From assembly GCA_964019425.1 (NCBI GenBank), contig OZ025820.1:62001-126000 (forward strand): a stretch of DNA of 64,000 bases. Direction: 5' to 3'. How positions within the stretch are numbered: position 1 is the first letter of the stretch; each line of letters opens with the position of its first letter. This document shows positions 63,396 to 64,000 of this stretch, piece after piece. The translations under genes and the position numbers were made by a program. Source of the DNA: Flectonema sp. DT1601 (lineage: Eukaryota > Euglenozoa > Diplonemea > Diplonemida > Diplonemidae). The notes beneath the pieces were generated by a model. It did no database searches, had not been told where the DNA came from, and saw only the letters and a program-made list of their open reading frames with translations.

Positions 63396-64000
63396 GAAAA
63401 AAAAAAATGCCCTCACCCAGGATCGAACTGGACGGTTTACAGCCATTTTGGATTTTGTAATGAATGGCTGTTCTGAAACTATTTGTGTAGGAAAGACCCC
63501 TTTACCCAAAAAACAATGATAACATTGTTTATTCCTTTTTTTTTTTTTTAATTCTTTTTATTTATTTTTTAAAGAAAAAACAATCAGTTTAGCGTCCTGA
63601 CCAGGACGGAAAATAGAAAGTAATCGACATAGTCGATCGATAAAAAAAACAATGATAACATTGTTTATTCTTTTTTTTTTTTTTTTTTAATTCTTTTTAT
63701 TTATTTTTAAAAAGAAAAAAAATGGAAAATAGAAATTAGTCAACAAAGTCGAACGATAAAAAAAAACAATGATAACATTGTTTATTCTTTTTTTTTTTTT
63801 TTTTTTTTATATTCTTTTTTATTAATTTTGAAAAAAAAACAATCAGTTTAGCGTCTTGACCAGGACGGAAAATAGAAAGTAGTCGACATAGTCGATCGAT
63901 AAAAAAAACAATGATAACATTGTTTATTTTTTTTTTTATTTTAAATTCATTTTATTTATTTTTAAAGAAAAAAAAACGGAAAATAGAAATTAGTCGACAA

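Larger units (their letters stand above)
62666..63507. mobile_element. foldback element with tRNA-like arms, inside the satellite (842 bp)
   Basis: The left end reads GGGCAAACTAGCG..., and the right end read inward is GGGTAAAGGGGTC.... Both then share CTACACAAATAGTTTCAGAA and ATTACAAAATCCAAAATGGC, giving inverted arms of about 70 bp. AAAAAACAA flanks both sides (62657-62665 and 63508-63516), within a satellite unit whose intact copies show the empty site, so an 8-9 bp target duplication is likely. This fits a hAT-like non-autonomous element, though the first bases are not a standard hAT end. Inside the left arm, 62775-62860 looks tRNA-derived. The core is three GC-rich palindromic units. Confidence 0.7.
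61622..64000. repeat. AT-rich tandem satellite, units about 115-145 bp
   Basis: Each unit contains CGGAAAATAGAAA(G/T)TA(A/G)TC, GACATAGTCGATCGATA, an A run, AACAATGATAACATTGTT (near-palindrome), a long T run, TTTTTATTTATTTTTAAA, and in most units CAATCAGTTTAGCGTC followed by CTGACCAGGA. Units start near 61623, 61770, 61909, 62051, 62168 and 62316. They continue after two insertions near 63606, 63723, 63868 and 63976 and run off the right edge. Some units lack the GACCAGGA block, so there is a higher-order pattern of at least two variants. Confidence 0.9.

Noticed and set aside
61622-64000. CRISPR-like array
   Set aside because: Units are tandem satellite copies of about 115-145 bp with no unique spacers, in a eukaryotic sequence.
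1-64000. Bacterial-style operons, promoters or ribosome-binding sites
   Set aside because: Spliced introns and animal-type genes show a eukaryotic genome; such signals would be meaningless here.

Overview
The window is eukaryotic nuclear DNA, very AT-rich and full of A and T homopolymer runs. Spliceosomal introns can be read directly: most are 65-90 bp, begin GT and end AG. Gene content is animal-like or close to it: a DNAJC7-type co-chaperone, an FKBP-TPR immunophilin, an ELOVL fatty-acid elongase, dihydropyrimidine dehydrogenase, a GT13 (MGAT1-type) glycosyltransferase, a sperm-tail PG-rich repeat protein and a PC-esterase-like membrane protein. An early-branching metazoan such as a sponge, or another holozoan, fits best, but the species is not recognised.

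Layout. 1-16 kb: the 5' end of a gene leaving the window on the left, the DNAJC7-like gene, a type I membrane protein, a two-TM RING E3 ligase, the FKBP-TPR protein and the elongase. Small plus-strand exon sets lie between some of them. 17.1-18.9 kb: a decayed piggyBac transposon with TTAA flanks and degraded ends. 19.2-24 kb: DPYD and a basic protein of unknown function. 24-34 kb: gene-poor, low-complexity DNA with dispersed repeats and a few isolated exon-like islands. 34-41 kb: a polytopic membrane protein, the GT13 enzyme with duplicated Cys-rich tail modules, and the PG-rich repeat protein. 43.4-48.5 kb: two tandem paralogous four-TM proteins with matching five-exon structure, both ending in Cys-Cys. 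52-57 kb: the PC-esterase-like protein, a small basic protein and a 916-aa coiled-coil protein with several LC8-type Q-T motifs. 57.2-64 kb: mobile and satellite DNA, comprising two copies of a TA-inserting MITE in opposite orientation, a retroelement fossil between direct repeats, a transposase fragment, a 5'-truncated non-LTR reverse transcriptase, and an AT-rich tandem array of about 115-145 bp units interrupted by a MITE and by a foldback element with tRNA-like arms.

All 15 convincing host genes read from the minus strand. The only plus-strand signals are clusters of tiny, splice-bounded open segments. Five genes end in short 3' exons beyond the long open frame, so their simple ORF ends are wrong; the spliced ends are given here. 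Several genes (PG-rich repeat protein, LC8-motif protein) suggest cilium or flagellum biology, but no operon-like pathway is evident. The most unusual signals are hammerhead-ribozyme-like cores in two different repeat families, and precise empty-site evidence for insertions into the satellite.
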